Part shown: piece by piece, positions 33,945-44,725 of the stretch
Layout of the letters: the number at the start of each line of letters is the position of its first letter
Position numbering within the stretch: position 1 is the first letter of the stretch
Assembly (NCBI RefSeq): GCF_005280735.1
Contig: NZ_CP040077.1
Location: 372,001-436,000 of the forward strand
Origin: Trinickia violacea
GTDB taxonomy: Bacteria; Pseudomonadota; Gammaproteobacteria; Burkholderiales; Burkholderiaceae
DNA: 64,000 nt
Reading direction: 5' to 3'
Made by a program: the position numbers and the translations under genes
Notes under the pieces: model-generated
The model's input: the letters and a program-made list of their open reading frames with translations, nothing else
Told to the model about the DNA's origin: nothing
The model's database searches: none

Positions 33945-36086
33945 TTACCCCAGGCTGCCGAGACTCGTCACCGGCGCAACCGCTGCCGGGTCCGAGAAGC
34001 TCGGACGGCCGGTCTCGATGTGGCCGGCGAGCCGCCGCAGGAACGTGCCGCCCGTGCCGTCCGAGATCGTCAGGTCGTACCAGTGATGGCTCGAGCGCAG
34101 CTCCCAGCGTGCTTCGACTTCGTCATGCGCGCCGAGCTTGAAGCTGCGCGTTTGCGCGCCGTACGCGTTGTCGACCGCGGTCAGTTCGATCGCGGCCTTG
34201 CCGTGGTTCACGATCTTCAGATAGAGATTGCCGTTCGCGACGTCGTAGCCCGCTTCGACTTCCGGGTTCGCGACATGCGCGTGAGCGCCGCCTTGCGTGC
34301 TCGCTGCGGTCGTGCCCGCGAACTGACGCACGAAGCCGTTCGGACCGTAGACCGTGAACTCATAGACGCCGGAAGTCGCCGACAGATCGAACGTATCGTG
34401 CAGCGACTTGTGCGCTTCGACGGTATAGCGCCACGGGCCGTCGGTGCGGTTCGTCGAGTAGACGTAGAAGTGCGCGCCGTGCTCGCCCGTGTTCGCGAGC
34501 GAGAGATTGAGCGTGTTCTCTTCGGCCTTCACGTGTGCGTTCACGTGCAGCTCGTACGGCAGCGGGCGCGCGTAGCGCGTGCCCGGCTCCTGCGGATCGA
34601 CCACGCCGGGCGTCGACGGCACCGTGGGCTTCGGATTGTTCGCGCACTGGTTATCGGCGATCGACTTGTAGCCGCTCGTGTCGGGCAGCGGCGGCATCGT
34701 CGAATCGGGCGTGCGGAAATCGAATGCCGACGTCAGGTTGCCGCACACGACGCGGCGCCACGGCGTGATGTTCGGCTCGTTGACGCCGAAGCGCGCTTCG
34801 ATAAAGCGGATCACCGACGTGTGATCGAACACCTGCGAGCAGACGAAGCCGCCCTTGGTCCACGGCGAGACGATCGTCATCGGCACGCGCGGGCCGAGGC
34901 CGTAGGGGAACCCGTCGGCGGTGTAGCTGCCGCCGCGCAGCGGGTTCACGACGTTGTGGATCTCGCCGTCGACGGTCACCGTCGAGAGGCCCTGCGCGCG
35001 CGTCGTCGGCGGCTGCGGCGGGACGATGTGATCGAAGAAGCCATCGTTCTCGTCGTACATCACGAACAGGACGGTCTTGCTCCAGACGTCGGGGTTCGAC
35101 GTGAGCGCGTCGAGAATGTTCGAGAGGTACTCGGCGCCGTAGGCGGGGGTGTACTGCGGGTGCTCCGAGTACGCGGCGGGCGGCAAGAGCCAAGACACTT
35201 GCGGCAGGTTGTTCGCCTGCACGTCGGCTTTCAGTTGGTCGATCGTGCGCACCGTCATCGCACGGTTGTACAGCGACGAGCCGACCGGCGCATTGATGTA
35301 CTGCTGGAAGTTCATCAGCACGTTGGTGCCGTAGTTGCCGTTCAGCGGATCGGCGCCGGTCAGGCCCTGCTGGTAGACCTGCCACGAGATGCCGGCCGCG
35401 TCGAGGCGCTCGGGATACGTCGTCCACGACAGCAGCGCGTAGTTGGGCGGCCCGTCGCCGTCGACGAAGTCGCTGTTGTCGAGGAGCGGCCCGCCTTGCG
35501 TGCCGGTCGGGTCGACCATCCCCGTCATCAGGTACGAGCGGTTCGGGTGCGTCGGGCCGGGCAGCGAGCAGAAGTAGTTGTCGCAGACGGTGAACGCATC
35601 GGCGAGCGCGTAGTGGAACGGAATGTCCGAACGCAGGTAGTAGCCCATCGTCAGGTCCGTCTTGTTCGCGGGCCATTGGTCGTAGCGGCCCGCGTCGATC
35701 GCGGCTTGCGTCTTGTACCAGGAGTGGTCGAGGTCACCGACGCATTGCGCGCTCGTCGTCTGCGTGTTCAGGTGAAACGGCACCACGGGCTGCGCGGGGT
35801 TTTCCTTCGACGGCTGGTTCCACACCGGCAGGCCGCTCGGCAGCGGGATCGGGAAGCGGTCGTTGTAGCCGCGCACGCCGCGCAGGTGGCCGAGGTAGTG
35901 GTCGAACGAGCGGTTCTCCTGCATGAACACGACGATGTGCTCGACATCGCGCAGGCTGCCCGTGCGCGACGCCGCGGGCACGGCCAGCGCCCGGCGGATC
36001 GATTCGGGGAAGACGGTCATCGCGGCGGCGGCGCCCGCGGATTGCGCTACGGTTTGCAGAAAACGGCGACGGCTATTCAAGGTCAT
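33945..36086 (-). CDS. TAT-exported phospholipase C (phosphocholine-type)
   Basis: A 713-residue secreted phospholipase C of the bacterial acid-phosphatase/PLC superfamily, acting on phosphatidylcholine or similar lipids. The N-terminus has a twin-arginine signal (SRRRFLQ at 5-11, then a hydrophobic stretch and cleavage near ALA). The catalytic domain starts at HIVVFMQENRSFDHYLG with the metal/nucleophile region, continues through PGPTHPNRSYLMTG and YDENDGFFDHIVPP, and ends near FDHTSVIRFIEARFGV. Two C-terminal DUF756-type beta domains follow (about 500-600 and 610-690). A small lipoprotein gene lies 79 bases upstream on the same strand. It resembles the Burkholderia/Pseudomonas PlcN/PlcH group; haemolytic activity cannot be judged. 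Confidence 0.94.
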   Translation of the reverse strand: MTLNSRRRFLQTVAQSAGAAAAMTVFPESIRRALAVPAASRTGSLRDVEHIVVFMQENRSFDHYLGHLRGVRGYNDRFPIPLPSGLPVWNQPSKENPAQPVVPFHLNTQTTSAQCVGDLDHSWYKTQAAIDAGRYDQWPANKTDLTMGYYLRSDIPFHYALADAFTVCDNYFCSLPGPTHPNRSYLMTGMVDPTGTQGGPLLDNSDFVDGDGPPNYALLSWTTYPERLDAAGISWQVYQQGLTGADPLNGNYGTNVLMNFQQYINAPVGSSLYNRAMTVRTIDQLKADVQANNLPQVSWLLPPAAYSEHPQYTPAYGAEYLSNILDALTSNPDVWSKTVLFVMYDENDGFFDHIVPPQPPTTRAQGLSTVTVDGEIHNVVNPLRGGSYTADGFPYGLGPRVPMTIVSPWTKGGFVCSQVFDHTSVIRFIEARFGVNEPNITPWRRVVCGNLTSAFDFRTPDSTMPPLPDTSGYKSIADNQCANNPKPTVPSTPGVVDPQEPGTRYARPLPYELHVNAHVKAEENTLNLSLANTGEHGAHFYVYSTNRTDGPWRYTVEAHKSLHDTFDLSATSGVYEFTVYGPNGFVRQFAGTTAASTQGGAHAHVANPEVEAGYDVANGNLYLKIVNHGKAAIELTAVDNAYGAQTRSFKLGAHDEVEARWELRSSHHWYDLTISDGTGGTFLRRLAGHIETGRPSFSDPAAVAPVTSLGSLG

Positions 36087-36165
36087 TTGGTTTCACCTTC
36101 TGCTTGGGGGAGGTGCGGGCGCAAGGAGCGGCTTGCCCCGCGGTTGGGTTGCTGTCGGGTTGCGG

Positions 36166-36453
36166 TCAGTCGCTGCTGGACTCCGGCGGATAGTGCACGA
36201 CGGGCGGCGCCGGAGGCGGTTCGTTCGGGAACGTGTCGGGCTGGGCGGCGGCGAGGCGGGTGGTGTTCGGGCCTGCGTTGGCCGTGGCCTTGGCGCTGGT
36301 GCTTAGGCTGACTGCGGCATCGGCATTCGCGGCCGACAACTGAGTCTTGGCTGCCGGCGCGGCGATCGAGGAAGCGGAGTCGTCGTCAGGGCCGCAGCCC
36401 ATGAGGCCGATGCTTGAGAGTAAGGCGAGCGTAACCGTCGTCCGAAGGCGCAT
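36166..36453 (-). CDS. Small lipoprotein
   Basis: A 95-residue protein with a lipoprotein signal (RLRTTVTLALLSSIG then LMGC, Cys 20) followed by GPDDD; Asp at +3 or later does not clearly signal inner-membrane retention. The mature part is Ala/Ser/Thr-rich and ends Pro-rich (PNEPPPAPPVVHYPPESSSD), likely unstructured. It lies upstream of the phospholipase gene on the same strand and may be co-expressed. No family is recognised. Confidence 0.72.
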   Translation of the reverse strand: MRLRTTVTLALLSSIGLMGCGPDDDSASSIAAPAAKTQLSAANADAAVSLSTSAKATANAGPNTTRLAAAQPDTFPNEPPPAPPVVHYPPESSSD

Positions 36454-36699
36454 GCGTCGTTTCCACGTTAACGGGGGGACATTGCTGCGAGCCGCGGCTG
36501 GCGGTTGCTCGGGATTGCGATGGCGCCGGCTCGTTCGAAGTCGGCTAAGTGTGAATAAACGGTAAGAAAATTACGTGAAACGTTTGCGGCGGGAGTGTGA
36601 TTACGGATGGCTTGCGGGGGAGACGCGCGGCCGAGGGGGACAGCCGCGCGCAACATGACGCCGCGCGAAAGCTCACGCGGCTGATTTCGCTTAGTTCGT

Positions 36700-37773
36700 T
36701 TAGTTCGCGGACGTCGCGCGGTCGCACTGCTGCGCCGTTTCCACCGGCATCTGCTGCGCCGCCTCGGCGCGCATGCCGAGCCGCGCGAGCAGCTTGCGAT
36801 CCTTGTCCGCCTGCGGGTTGCTGGTCGTCAGCAACTGGTCGCCGTAGAAGATCGAGTTTGCGCCGGCCAGGAAGCACAGCGCCTGCATCCCGTCGTCGAG
36901 CTGCTGGCGGCCGGCCGACAAACGCACCATCGCCTTCGGCATCGTGATGCGCGCGACCGCGATCGTGCGCACGAATTCGAGCGGGTCGAGCGGTTCGGTG
37001 TTTTCGAGCGGCGTGCCTTCGATCGCCACGAGGTTGTTGATCGGCACCGACTCCGGATACGGGTTCATGTTCGCGAGCTGAGCGATCAGGCCCGCGCGCT
37101 CGCGGCGCGACTCACCCATGCCGATGATGCCGCCGCAGCAGACGTTGATGCCCGCGTCGCGCACGCGTTCGAGCGTGTCGAGACGGTCTTGGTAGGTGCG
37201 TGTCGAAATGATCTGTCCGTAGAACTCGGGCGACGTGTCGAGGTTGTGGTTGTAGTAGTCGAGCCCGGCGTCGGCGAGCTGCTTCGCTTGCGCGTCTTCG
37301 AGCATGCCGAGCGTCATGCAGGTTTCGAGGCCCATGTCCTTCACGCCGCGAACCATCGCGGTGAGCGGCTCCATGTGGCGCTCCTTCGGATTGCGCCAGG
37401 CCGCGCCCATGCAAAAGCGCGTCGCGCCGTTGGCCTTCGCGGCGCGCGCCGCTTCGAGCACGACGTCCACGTCCATGAGTTTCTCCGCCTTCAGGCCGGT
37501 GTCGTGATGCGCGGATTGCGAGCAGTAGCCGCAATCCTCTTCGCAGCCGCCGGTCTTGATCGACAGCAGCGTCGAGAGCTGCACGGCGTTCGCGTCGAAA
37601 TGCTCGCGGTGCACCTGTTGCGCGCGCAACAGCAGGTCGTTGAACGGCAGTTCGTACAGCGCGGCGACATCGGCCACGCGCCAGCGCGCCGGCGTGCCGC
37701 CGGCATTCGCGGCTTGAGTGGCTTGCGTGACGGTGGCGCTCGCAGTCTCGGCGGCAGGTTGGAACTGAGTCAT
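36700..37773 (-). CDS. bioB: Biotin synthase
   Basis: A 357-residue radical SAM enzyme that inserts sulphur into dethiobiotin. The CxxxCxxC motif is in KTGGCEEDCGYCSQSAHH (4Fe-4S). Residues for the second 2Fe-2S cluster and substrate binding are in RFCMGAAWR, YYNHNLDT and INVCCGGIIGMGE. YGDQLLTTSNPQ lies near the C-terminus. The first ~25 residues are an Ala/Thr-rich extension. ATG 37773 lies 36 bases after the bioD stop. It is the last gene of the bioA-F-D-B operon. Confidence 0.97.
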   Translation of the reverse strand: MTQFQPAAETASATVTQATQAANAGGTPARWRVADVAALYELPFNDLLLRAQQVHREHFDANAVQLSTLLSIKTGGCEEDCGYCSQSAHHDTGLKAEKLMDVDVVLEAARAAKANGATRFCMGAAWRNPKERHMEPLTAMVRGVKDMGLETCMTLGMLEDAQAKQLADAGLDYYNHNLDTSPEFYGQIISTRTYQDRLDTLERVRDAGINVCCGGIIGMGESRRERAGLIAQLANMNPYPESVPINNLVAIEGTPLENTEPLDPLEFVRTIAVARITMPKAMVRLSAGRQQLDDGMQALCFLAGANSIFYGDQLLTTSNPQADKDRKLLARLGMRAEAAQQMPVETAQQCDRATSAN

Positions 37774-37808
37774 GTCGTCAATCCTTGTAGGCAATGAGTC
37801 GAAGGGGT

Positions 37809-38536
37809 TCAGCGCTGCGTGGTGCGCAGCGTCTGCAATAGCTTGGCGGTGTCGATGCAATCGGCTGCGGCATCGGCGATGGAGTCGGACGCGGTCGACG
37901 CGAGATGCGGCACGACGCCGAGGAGCGGCGCGCGGTGCTCGCGTTCGAGCCAGGTGCGAATCGACTCGATGTTCTCGTCGGCGAAGCGCATCGCCGGGTC
38001 GACGCGATTGGCGACCCAGCCCGCGATGCGCAAGCCGCGCGACGCGATCGCGTCGGCCGTGAGCAAGGCATGGCTGATGCAGCCGAGCCGCATGCCGACC
38101 ACGAGCACGACCGGCAGGTTCAGTGCGAGCGCGAGGTCGGCGGTGTCGTGCGTATCGTCGAGCGGCACGCGAAAACCGCCGACGCCTTCGACGACGACGA
38201 TATCCGCTTGCTCGCGCGCTTGCGCATGGCAAGCGACGATGTGCGCGATATCCAGCGCAACGCCTTCTTGCGCCGCGACGATATGCGGCGCCGCAGGCGC
38301 TTTCAGCAGATACGGGGTGCGGATCTCAGGGGCAAGCAATACGCTCGCCGCGGCGTCGAGCCGATCGGCGTCTTCATTGCGCCATTGGCCATCGCGTTCG
38401 TAGGCGCCGGCGGCGATGGGTTTCATCGCGGCGGCGCGCAAGCCCGCCCGAGTCAAGCCGCGCAGCAGGGCGCAGGAAACGAGCGTCTTGCCGATTTCCG
38501 TGTCGGTGCCGGTGACGAAGAGTGAAAGCGGCGTGC

Positions 38537-38540
<4 letters not shown>
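37809..38540 (-). CDS. bioD: Dethiobiotin synthetase
   Basis: A 243-residue ATP-dependent enzyme that closes the ureido ring of dethiobiotin from 7,8-diaminopelargonate and CO2. The P-loop FVTGTDTEIGKTLVSCAL is at the N-terminus. AAMKPIAAGA carries the substrate Lys; VVEGVGGFRVPL binds substrate and Mg2+. Its start overlaps the bioF stop as ATGA (38537-38540), so translation is coupled. Confidence 0.96.
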
Positions 38541-39723
<1,183 letters not shown>

Positions 39724-39724
<1 letters not shown>

Positions 39725-41067
39725 CAGGATGCCTCCGCCAGCGTCGCCTCGAACGTCTCACGCGTGCGAGAGGCGAGCAACGCGATTTCTTCGGCGTCCA
39801 GAATATATGGCGGCATCAGGTAGACCGTCGTGCCGATCGGACGCAGCAACAGTTCCTTGGCGAGCCCGGTTTCGAAGAAGCGGCGCGAGAAGGTTTTTCC
39901 AGCCTGGCCTTCGAGCACGGCATCGAACGCGAAGATCGTTCCGCATTGACGGAAATTGCGCACGGACTCGTGCGTCGCGAGCGGATTCAGCGCTTCGCGG
40001 AGCTGCGCCGATTTGCTTGCGTTTGCGGCCAGCACGTTATCGCTGGCGAACAGATCGAGCGTCGCCAGCGCAGCGCGGCATGCCAGCGGATTGCCGGTGT
40101 ACGAGTGCGAATGCAAGAAGCCGCGCGTGGTGTCGTCGTCGTAGAAGGCCGCGAAGATGTCGTCGCGCGACAGCACGATCGACAGCGGCAAATACCCGCC
40201 GCTGATGCCTTTCGACAAGCACAGGAAGTCGGGCCACACGCTCGCTTGCTCGCTCGCGAAGAACGTCCCGGTGCGTCCGCAGCCGACGGCGATTTCGTCG
40301 GCGATCAGGTGCACGCCGTATCGATCGCACAGCGCGCGCAGCCCCGCTATGTACGAGGCATCGTGCATCGCCATGCCCGTCGCGCATTGCACGAGCGGCT
40401 CGACGATCAGCGCGGCGATCTGTGCGGCGCGCGCTTCGAAGAGCGTGCGCACGGTGTCGAGCGCACGGCGCGCGACATCGGCCGCGCTTTCGCCATCGCG
40501 CGCGTGGCGCGCATCGGGCGAGGCCACCACATGCGCGTGACGGATCAGCGGGTCGTATGCGTCCTTGAACAACGCGACATCGGTCACGCCGAGCGCGCCG
40601 ATCGTCTCGCCGTGATAGCTGTTTGCCACGCAGACGAACTCGCGCTTCTCGCTCTTCCCGTGATTGCGCCAATAGTGAAAGCTCATCTTGAGCGCAATCT
40701 CGACGGCCGATGCGCCGTCCGACGCAAAGAACGCATGACCCAGCGTGTTCTGCGTGAGTAGCGACAACCGCTCCGCGAGTTCGACCGCAGGCTCGTGCGT
40801 GCAACCCGCGAGCATCGCGTGTTCGAGCGTATCGAGCTGAGCTTTGAGCGCGTCGTTGATGCGCGGATTCGCGTGCCCGAACAGATTGACCCACCACGAG
40901 CTGATCGCGTCGAGATAGCGGTGCCCCTCGCGATCGTAGAGCCATGCGCCGCTGCCTCGCGCAACGGGAATGAGCGGCAGCCGCTCATGGTGCTTCATCT
41001 GCGTACAGGGATGCCACACGGCTTTGAGGCTGCGTGCGACCCAGTCTTCGGTTGCTGATGCTTTCAA
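39724..41067 (-). CDS. bioA: Adenosylmethionine-8-amino-7-oxononanoate aminotransferase
   Basis: A 447-residue PLP aminotransferase that converts 8-amino-7-oxononanoate to 7,8-diaminopelargonate with SAM as amino donor. Diagnostic stretches are VWHPCTQMKHHERLPLIP at the N-terminus, SSWWVNLFGHANPRIN, LIADEIAVGCGRTGTFFA with the cofactor Asp, and LSKGISGGYLPLS with the PLP Lys. No ATG is near the expected start. The frame opens at GTG 41115, and a TTG at 41067 has GGAG five bases upstream, which I chose; GTG 41073 is an alternative. It is the first gene of the bio operon. Confidence 0.93.
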
Positions 41068-41444
41068 AACCACTCCGTAGCATGAACGTTCGTCGATGTG
41101 CCTCTGTTGGCGCACATCGGCCCGTGTTCATGCAGAAACACATGACAGGTACCCCGATTGCGAATCGACACGCAGAAAACGATGAACGTCTCGCCGCCAA
41201 TCGGAAAAACGGCAGTGAGAGTAACGCGTTCTGCTCGCCGATGCACTAGGCAACGCAGGTCATGCATCCAGGCCGCGTCGACGAGCTAAGCGGCTGTTAA
41301 GCGCAGCTCGCGGCGTTTCGCATCAAATCGGGAAAATTCGATGCGGTTGACGACGGCAAAGTCGTGCGACTCGCCGGACGATATTCAGCCGCGGCAGCGG
41401 GTTTGACGCGAGTTTTCGTCTGCGTATTGGAGTATTGGAGGAGG
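41068..41444. other. Intergenic region upstream of bioA
   Basis: About 380 bases between bioA (minus) and the end of the secreted hydrolase gene (minus). It should hold the bio operon promoter. I found no convincing biotin-operator-like long palindrome; GTGTT/AACAC (41124-41141) is a weak imperfect candidate. No credible gene is present. Confidence 0.45.
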
Positions 41445-42743
41445 TCAGCGGCTCGCGAGCGCGTGGCTCTCGCGATTGTCGTCGGCAGGGGGCGCATCGT
41501 TCGCGGCTTGCGCGGTCGCAGCCGAGTGGCCGTCTTTCCACACCACCGAATCGTTGACGGCGTAGAGATGGCACTTGCCCGCGCCTTCCTTTTCGCAGTT
41601 CTGGACCGCGAGCGCCATCGGGTTGTCGCCGCCTTCGGCCCACGACCACGCGCCCGAATCGGACACGGCGAACGCGCGCGTCGGATACTGCTTGAGGAAG
41701 TTCAGATAGCCCGCGCGGCCTGCGGCATCGAGGAACGGCACGGCATTCACGGCATCGAGCGCGGCGTAGCCGGACGCCTTCGGCATCGACGGTTCGTCGA
41801 CGCGGTACTGGATGCTCGTCGGCATGCCGATGTGCGCGAGAAACGCCTCGACGGGCGGCCACCAGACGCCCACGCCATCGTGATCGACGACGAGCCGGTG
41901 CGCGTCGTTCTTGTAGTCGCCGAAGTCGACCAACTGCGCCTTCGCGCCGTGCGCGACGTAGGCCGCATACATTTTCGCGGAGAGCGCCGGCGTCCAGACC
42001 GAATCGTTGTCGCCGTAGAGCCACAACGACGGCACCCGCGTGTTTTCGCCGTAGGTTTCGAAGGCTTGCGTGAGGTTGTTTTGCCAGCCGCTGCACGCAT
42101 CCTGGCGCAAGCCGCCCGAGAAATTGACGAGGCCGCGCACACCGGGCGCGGCGTTGGCGCCGTATGCGATCGTCGTGAGGCCGCCATGCGAGGAACCCGC
42201 CACGACGATGTGCTGCGCATCGACATACGATTGCTTCGACATGAAGGCGATCGTCGCGGCGACATCGTCGGCTTGCGCGACGCCGTTGCGTTCGACGTCG
42301 CAGCCGGCTTGCTGATACGTGCCGCCCGAGTCCGCGAAGCCCTCACGATTCGGCGCCACGACGATATAGCCGCGCCGCACGAATTCGCGAGCGAACGCGA
42401 TCGGCCGGCTGCGCGTCTGTTCGCGCGGATCGCCCTGGATCTTGCCGTGGTTGAACACGACCATCGGAAAGGGGCCGGGACCGTCCGGCTTGAAAATCGT
42501 CGTTTCGAGCGTGACGGAGCCGGATGCATCGACGGGGATCCGGATGATCTGCTCGTTCAGATCGGCGCCGACGTTCGGCTGATAAGCGTCGTGGTATTCG
42601 AGGTTCGGAACGTGGGCTTTGGAAAGCGGCCCGGCAGCAGCGATGTTCGCGATTGCGAGCGGCTCGGCACGGCCCGTCTGGGGATGGGCGACTGACAGCG
42701 CGCACGCTGCCAGACATCCGATCAAAATCTTCTTCAAACTCAT
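41445..42743 (-). CDS. Secreted alpha/beta hydrolase (dienelactone hydrolase-like)
   Basis: A 432-residue exported hydrolase. The signal peptide (LKKILIGCLAACALSVAHPQTGRA) is cleaved near residue 26. The alpha/beta-hydrolase core follows: VVFNHGKIQGDP (oxyanion region), AGSSHGGLTTIAYG with Ser as nucleophile, then an Asp in LYGDNDSVW and a His probably in DYKNDAHRLVVDHDG. The C-terminal ~130 residues hold an extra domain ending in an Asp/Ala-rich tail. It is probably periplasmic. The substrate is unknown; peptidase or esterase activity is possible. Confidence 0.83.
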   Translation of the reverse strand: MSLKKILIGCLAACALSVAHPQTGRAEPLAIANIAAAGPLSKAHVPNLEYHDAYQPNVGADLNEQIIRIPVDASGSVTLETTIFKPDGPGPFPMVVFNHGKIQGDPREQTRSRPIAFAREFVRRGYIVVAPNREGFADSGGTYQQAGCDVERNGVAQADDVAATIAFMSKQSYVDAQHIVVAGSSHGGLTTIAYGANAAPGVRGLVNFSGGLRQDACSGWQNNLTQAFETYGENTRVPSLWLYGDNDSVWTPALSAKMYAAYVAHGAKAQLVDFGDYKNDAHRLVVDHDGVGVWWPPVEAFLAHIGMPTSIQYRVDEPSMPKASGYAALDAVNAVPFLDAAGRAGYLNFLKQYPTRAFAVSDSGAWSWAEGGDNPMALAVQNCEKEGAGKCHLYAVNDSVVWKDGHSAATAQAANDAPPADDNRESHALASR

Positions 42744-43096
42744 TCGCTACACCTGCCTGCTATGAAGTGAATCCTGAATAGCGCGCTGCTTCCCACGCGC
42801 CGGAGTAAAAAAGACATCCGGGCGAAGCCAATCGAACGACTTTAGAAAGCGCACTGCAAGGGAGGCGATGCTGGCGCGCATCACATTTCGCGGCAAACGT
42901 GATGCGGCAAAACGTGGGCTCATCCTAGCGCGACAATTTTTCGTTGTGCAATGCAGGAGAACCCCCATCTTTCGGACGGGGTGAACAATACGAGGCGGTC
43001 TACGTAAGGAGAAACCTGGGCGGCGCTTGTTCGAGTCAGTTTTCTAGCCGCCCGGCGATTGTTGGGCACCACCAACAATGCTGTGGAAAGTGGTGT
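42744..43096. other. Intergenic region with one perfect inverted repeat
   Basis: About 350 bases between YchJ and the secreted hydrolase, both on the minus strand. It holds the hydrolase promoter and the inverted repeat at 43058-43079. No credible gene is seen. Confidence 0.45.
43058..43079. repeat. Perfect 8-bp inverted repeat after ychJ
   Basis: ATTGTTGG, loop GCACCA, CCAACAAT. It lies 18 bases after the YchJ stop on the minus strand. No T-run follows in either direction, so it may be an operator or an mRNA 3' hairpin. Confidence 0.5.
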
Positions 43097-43555
43097 TCAG
43101 CGCTCGCTTACATCGCCATCGACGTAGCGCCAGCGCGCATCGGCGCCGCGCATGAAACGGCTGATTTCATGCAAACGCTGCGCACGTCCGCCGACTTTGT
43201 ATCGTGCGACGAATTCGACGATGGCGTGGGTATCGTCGAGTGTTTCGAAGCGTTTGACTTGCAGGCCGAGCCAGCGCGGGGCGTCGGCGGCGGTTGTATC
43301 GATGTCGAGATCCGGGGGACAGGTCGCAGGGTCCCAGGTGCCGCGCAGGTAATCGGTCGCGCCGAGCACGTACGCGCTGTAGCGCGAGCGCATCAGTTCG
43401 AGGGCGGTGGGCGCGGATTCGCCGCCATCGATGAAACGTCCGCAGCAGTCTGCAAAGCGCGGCGCTTTGGCGGCGGACGCCTTGTCCGGCGCCGTGCCGC
43501 CGCAAGGGCATTCAAGCGGACGGGCGGCGGGCGTCGTCGATACGCGGTTCGTCAT
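43097..43555 (-). CDS. YchJ/UPF0225-family protein
   Basis: A 152-residue protein of the YchJ family. The N-terminus carries a SEC-C-like metal motif (CPCGG, then FADCCGRFI). The YchJ core follows: ALELMRSRYSAYVLGATDYLRGTWDP, LGLQVKR, and HEISRFMRGADARWRYVDGD, an NTF2-like fold. It is the last gene of the minus-strand series, 15 bases after the acyl-CoA dehydrogenase stop, and probably co-transcribed. The function of YchJ proteins is not known. Confidence 0.88.
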   Translation of the reverse strand: MTNRVSTTPAARPLECPCGGTAPDKASAAKAPRFADCCGRFIDGGESAPTALELMRSRYSAYVLGATDYLRGTWDPATCPPDLDIDTTAADAPRWLGLQVKRFETLDDTHAIVEFVARYKVGGRAQRLHEISRFMRGADARWRYVDGDVSER

Positions 43556-43570
43556 GCGTGAGGGTGGTTT

Positions 43571-44701
43571 TCAGTTGAGACCGCGTGCGATCAGGATCTT
43601 TTGGATGTCGCTCGTACCCTCATAGATCTGGCACACGCGTACGTCACGGTAAATCCGCTCGACGGGGAAGTCGCTCAGGTAGCCGTAGCCGCCGTGCACT
43701 TGCAGCGCCGCAGAGCAGATGCGCTCGGCGGCTTCGGAGGCGAACAGTTTTGCCATCGCCGCCTCGGTGAGGCAGGGCTTGCCGGCGTCTTTGAGCGCCG
43801 CCGCGTGCCAGATGAGCTGACGGGCGGCTTCGAGTTGCGTCGCCATCTCGGCGAAGCGGAACTGCATGGCCTGATGCGCGAAGAGCGGCTGGCCGAAGCT
43901 CTCGCGTTCCTTCGCATACGCGAGCGCCGCCTCGAACGCCGCGCGCGCCATGCCGACGCTCTGCGCCGCGATGCCGATGCGTCCGCCTTCGAGACCCGAC
44001 AGCGCGATCTTGTAGCCTTCGCCTTCCGCGCCGATCAGGTTCGCGGCCGGCACGCGGCACTCCTCGAACACGATCTGGGCGGTGTCGGACGAATGCTGGC
44101 CGAGCTTGTCTTCGACGCGCGCGACGAGGTAGCCGGGGGTAGTCGTCGGCACGATGAACGCGCTGATGCCGCGCTTGCCCGCGGCTTTGTCGGTGACGGC
44201 CATCACGATCGCGACGTCGCCGTTCTTGCCGCTCGTGATGAACTGCTTGACGCCGTTGAGCACGTACGTGTCGCCGTCGCGCGTTGCGGTGGTGCGCAGC
44301 GCCGAAGCGTCGGACCCCGCTTGCGGCTCGGTCAGGCAGAACGCGCCGAGCATCTCGCCGCGCGCGAGCGGCGTGAGCCAGTCGCGTTTCTGCGCGTCGT
44401 TGCCATAGGTGAGCAGGATGCTGCACACGGGGCAGTTGTTGACCGAGATTGCCGTCGACGTGCCGCCGTCGCCCGCTGCGATCTCTTCGAGGATCACGGC
44501 GAGCGCGAGCGCATCGAGCCCCGCTCCGCCATAGGCCTCGGGCACGAGCACGCCATAGGCGCCGAGTTCGGCGAGCTGCCGGTGCACGTCCTTCGGGAAC
44601 GTGCGGTCGCGGTCCCACTGCGCGGCGTGCGGCGTCACCGCCTCGCGCACGAATGTGCGCACCGCGTCGCGAATCATCTGGTGGTCCTGATCGAGCACCA
44701 T
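43571..44701 (-). CDS. Short/branched-chain acyl-CoA dehydrogenase
   Basis: A 376-residue FAD-dependent acyl-CoA dehydrogenase. Family signatures are FCLTEPQAGSDASALRT (FAD/substrate), FITSGKNGDVAIVMAVTD, the QVHGGYGYLSDFPVERIYRDVRV motif, and IYEGTSDIQKILIARGL with the catalytic Glu at the usual short-chain position. This is the SCAD/SBCAD-like layout, not the isovaleryl type with Glu on helix G. Upstream on the same strand are an SDR, a thiolase, carbonic anhydrase and aceK, suggesting fatty or branched-chain acyl-CoA oxidation. Confidence 0.94.
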   Translation of the reverse strand: MVLDQDHQMIRDAVRTFVREAVTPHAAQWDRDRTFPKDVHRQLAELGAYGVLVPEAYGGAGLDALALAVILEEIAAGDGGTSTAISVNNCPVCSILLTYGNDAQKRDWLTPLARGEMLGAFCLTEPQAGSDASALRTTATRDGDTYVLNGVKQFITSGKNGDVAIVMAVTDKAAGKRGISAFIVPTTTPGYLVARVEDKLGQHSSDTAQIVFEECRVPAANLIGAEGEGYKIALSGLEGGRIGIAAQSVGMARAAFEAALAYAKERESFGQPLFAHQAMQFRFAEMATQLEAARQLIWHAAALKDAGKPCLTEAAMAKLFASEAAERICSAALQVHGGYGYLSDFPVERIYRDVRVCQIYEGTSDIQKILIARGLN

Positions 44702-44725
44702 GTCTTCCTGTCTCCTAGAGTCGCG

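Noticed and set aside
33912..36311. A 799-codon plus-strand frame opposite the phospholipase C gene
   Set aside because: Arg/Val-rich shadow frame. The minus strand has a TAT signal and the PLC motifs.
36620..36699. A possible terminator after bioB
   Set aside because: A six-base GC stem is present, but there is no T-run and the loop is long; too weak to call.
41113..41141. A possible biotin operator upstream of bioA
   Set aside because: Only a short imperfect GTGTT/AACAC match was seen, and no BirA-type long palindrome. Not supported.
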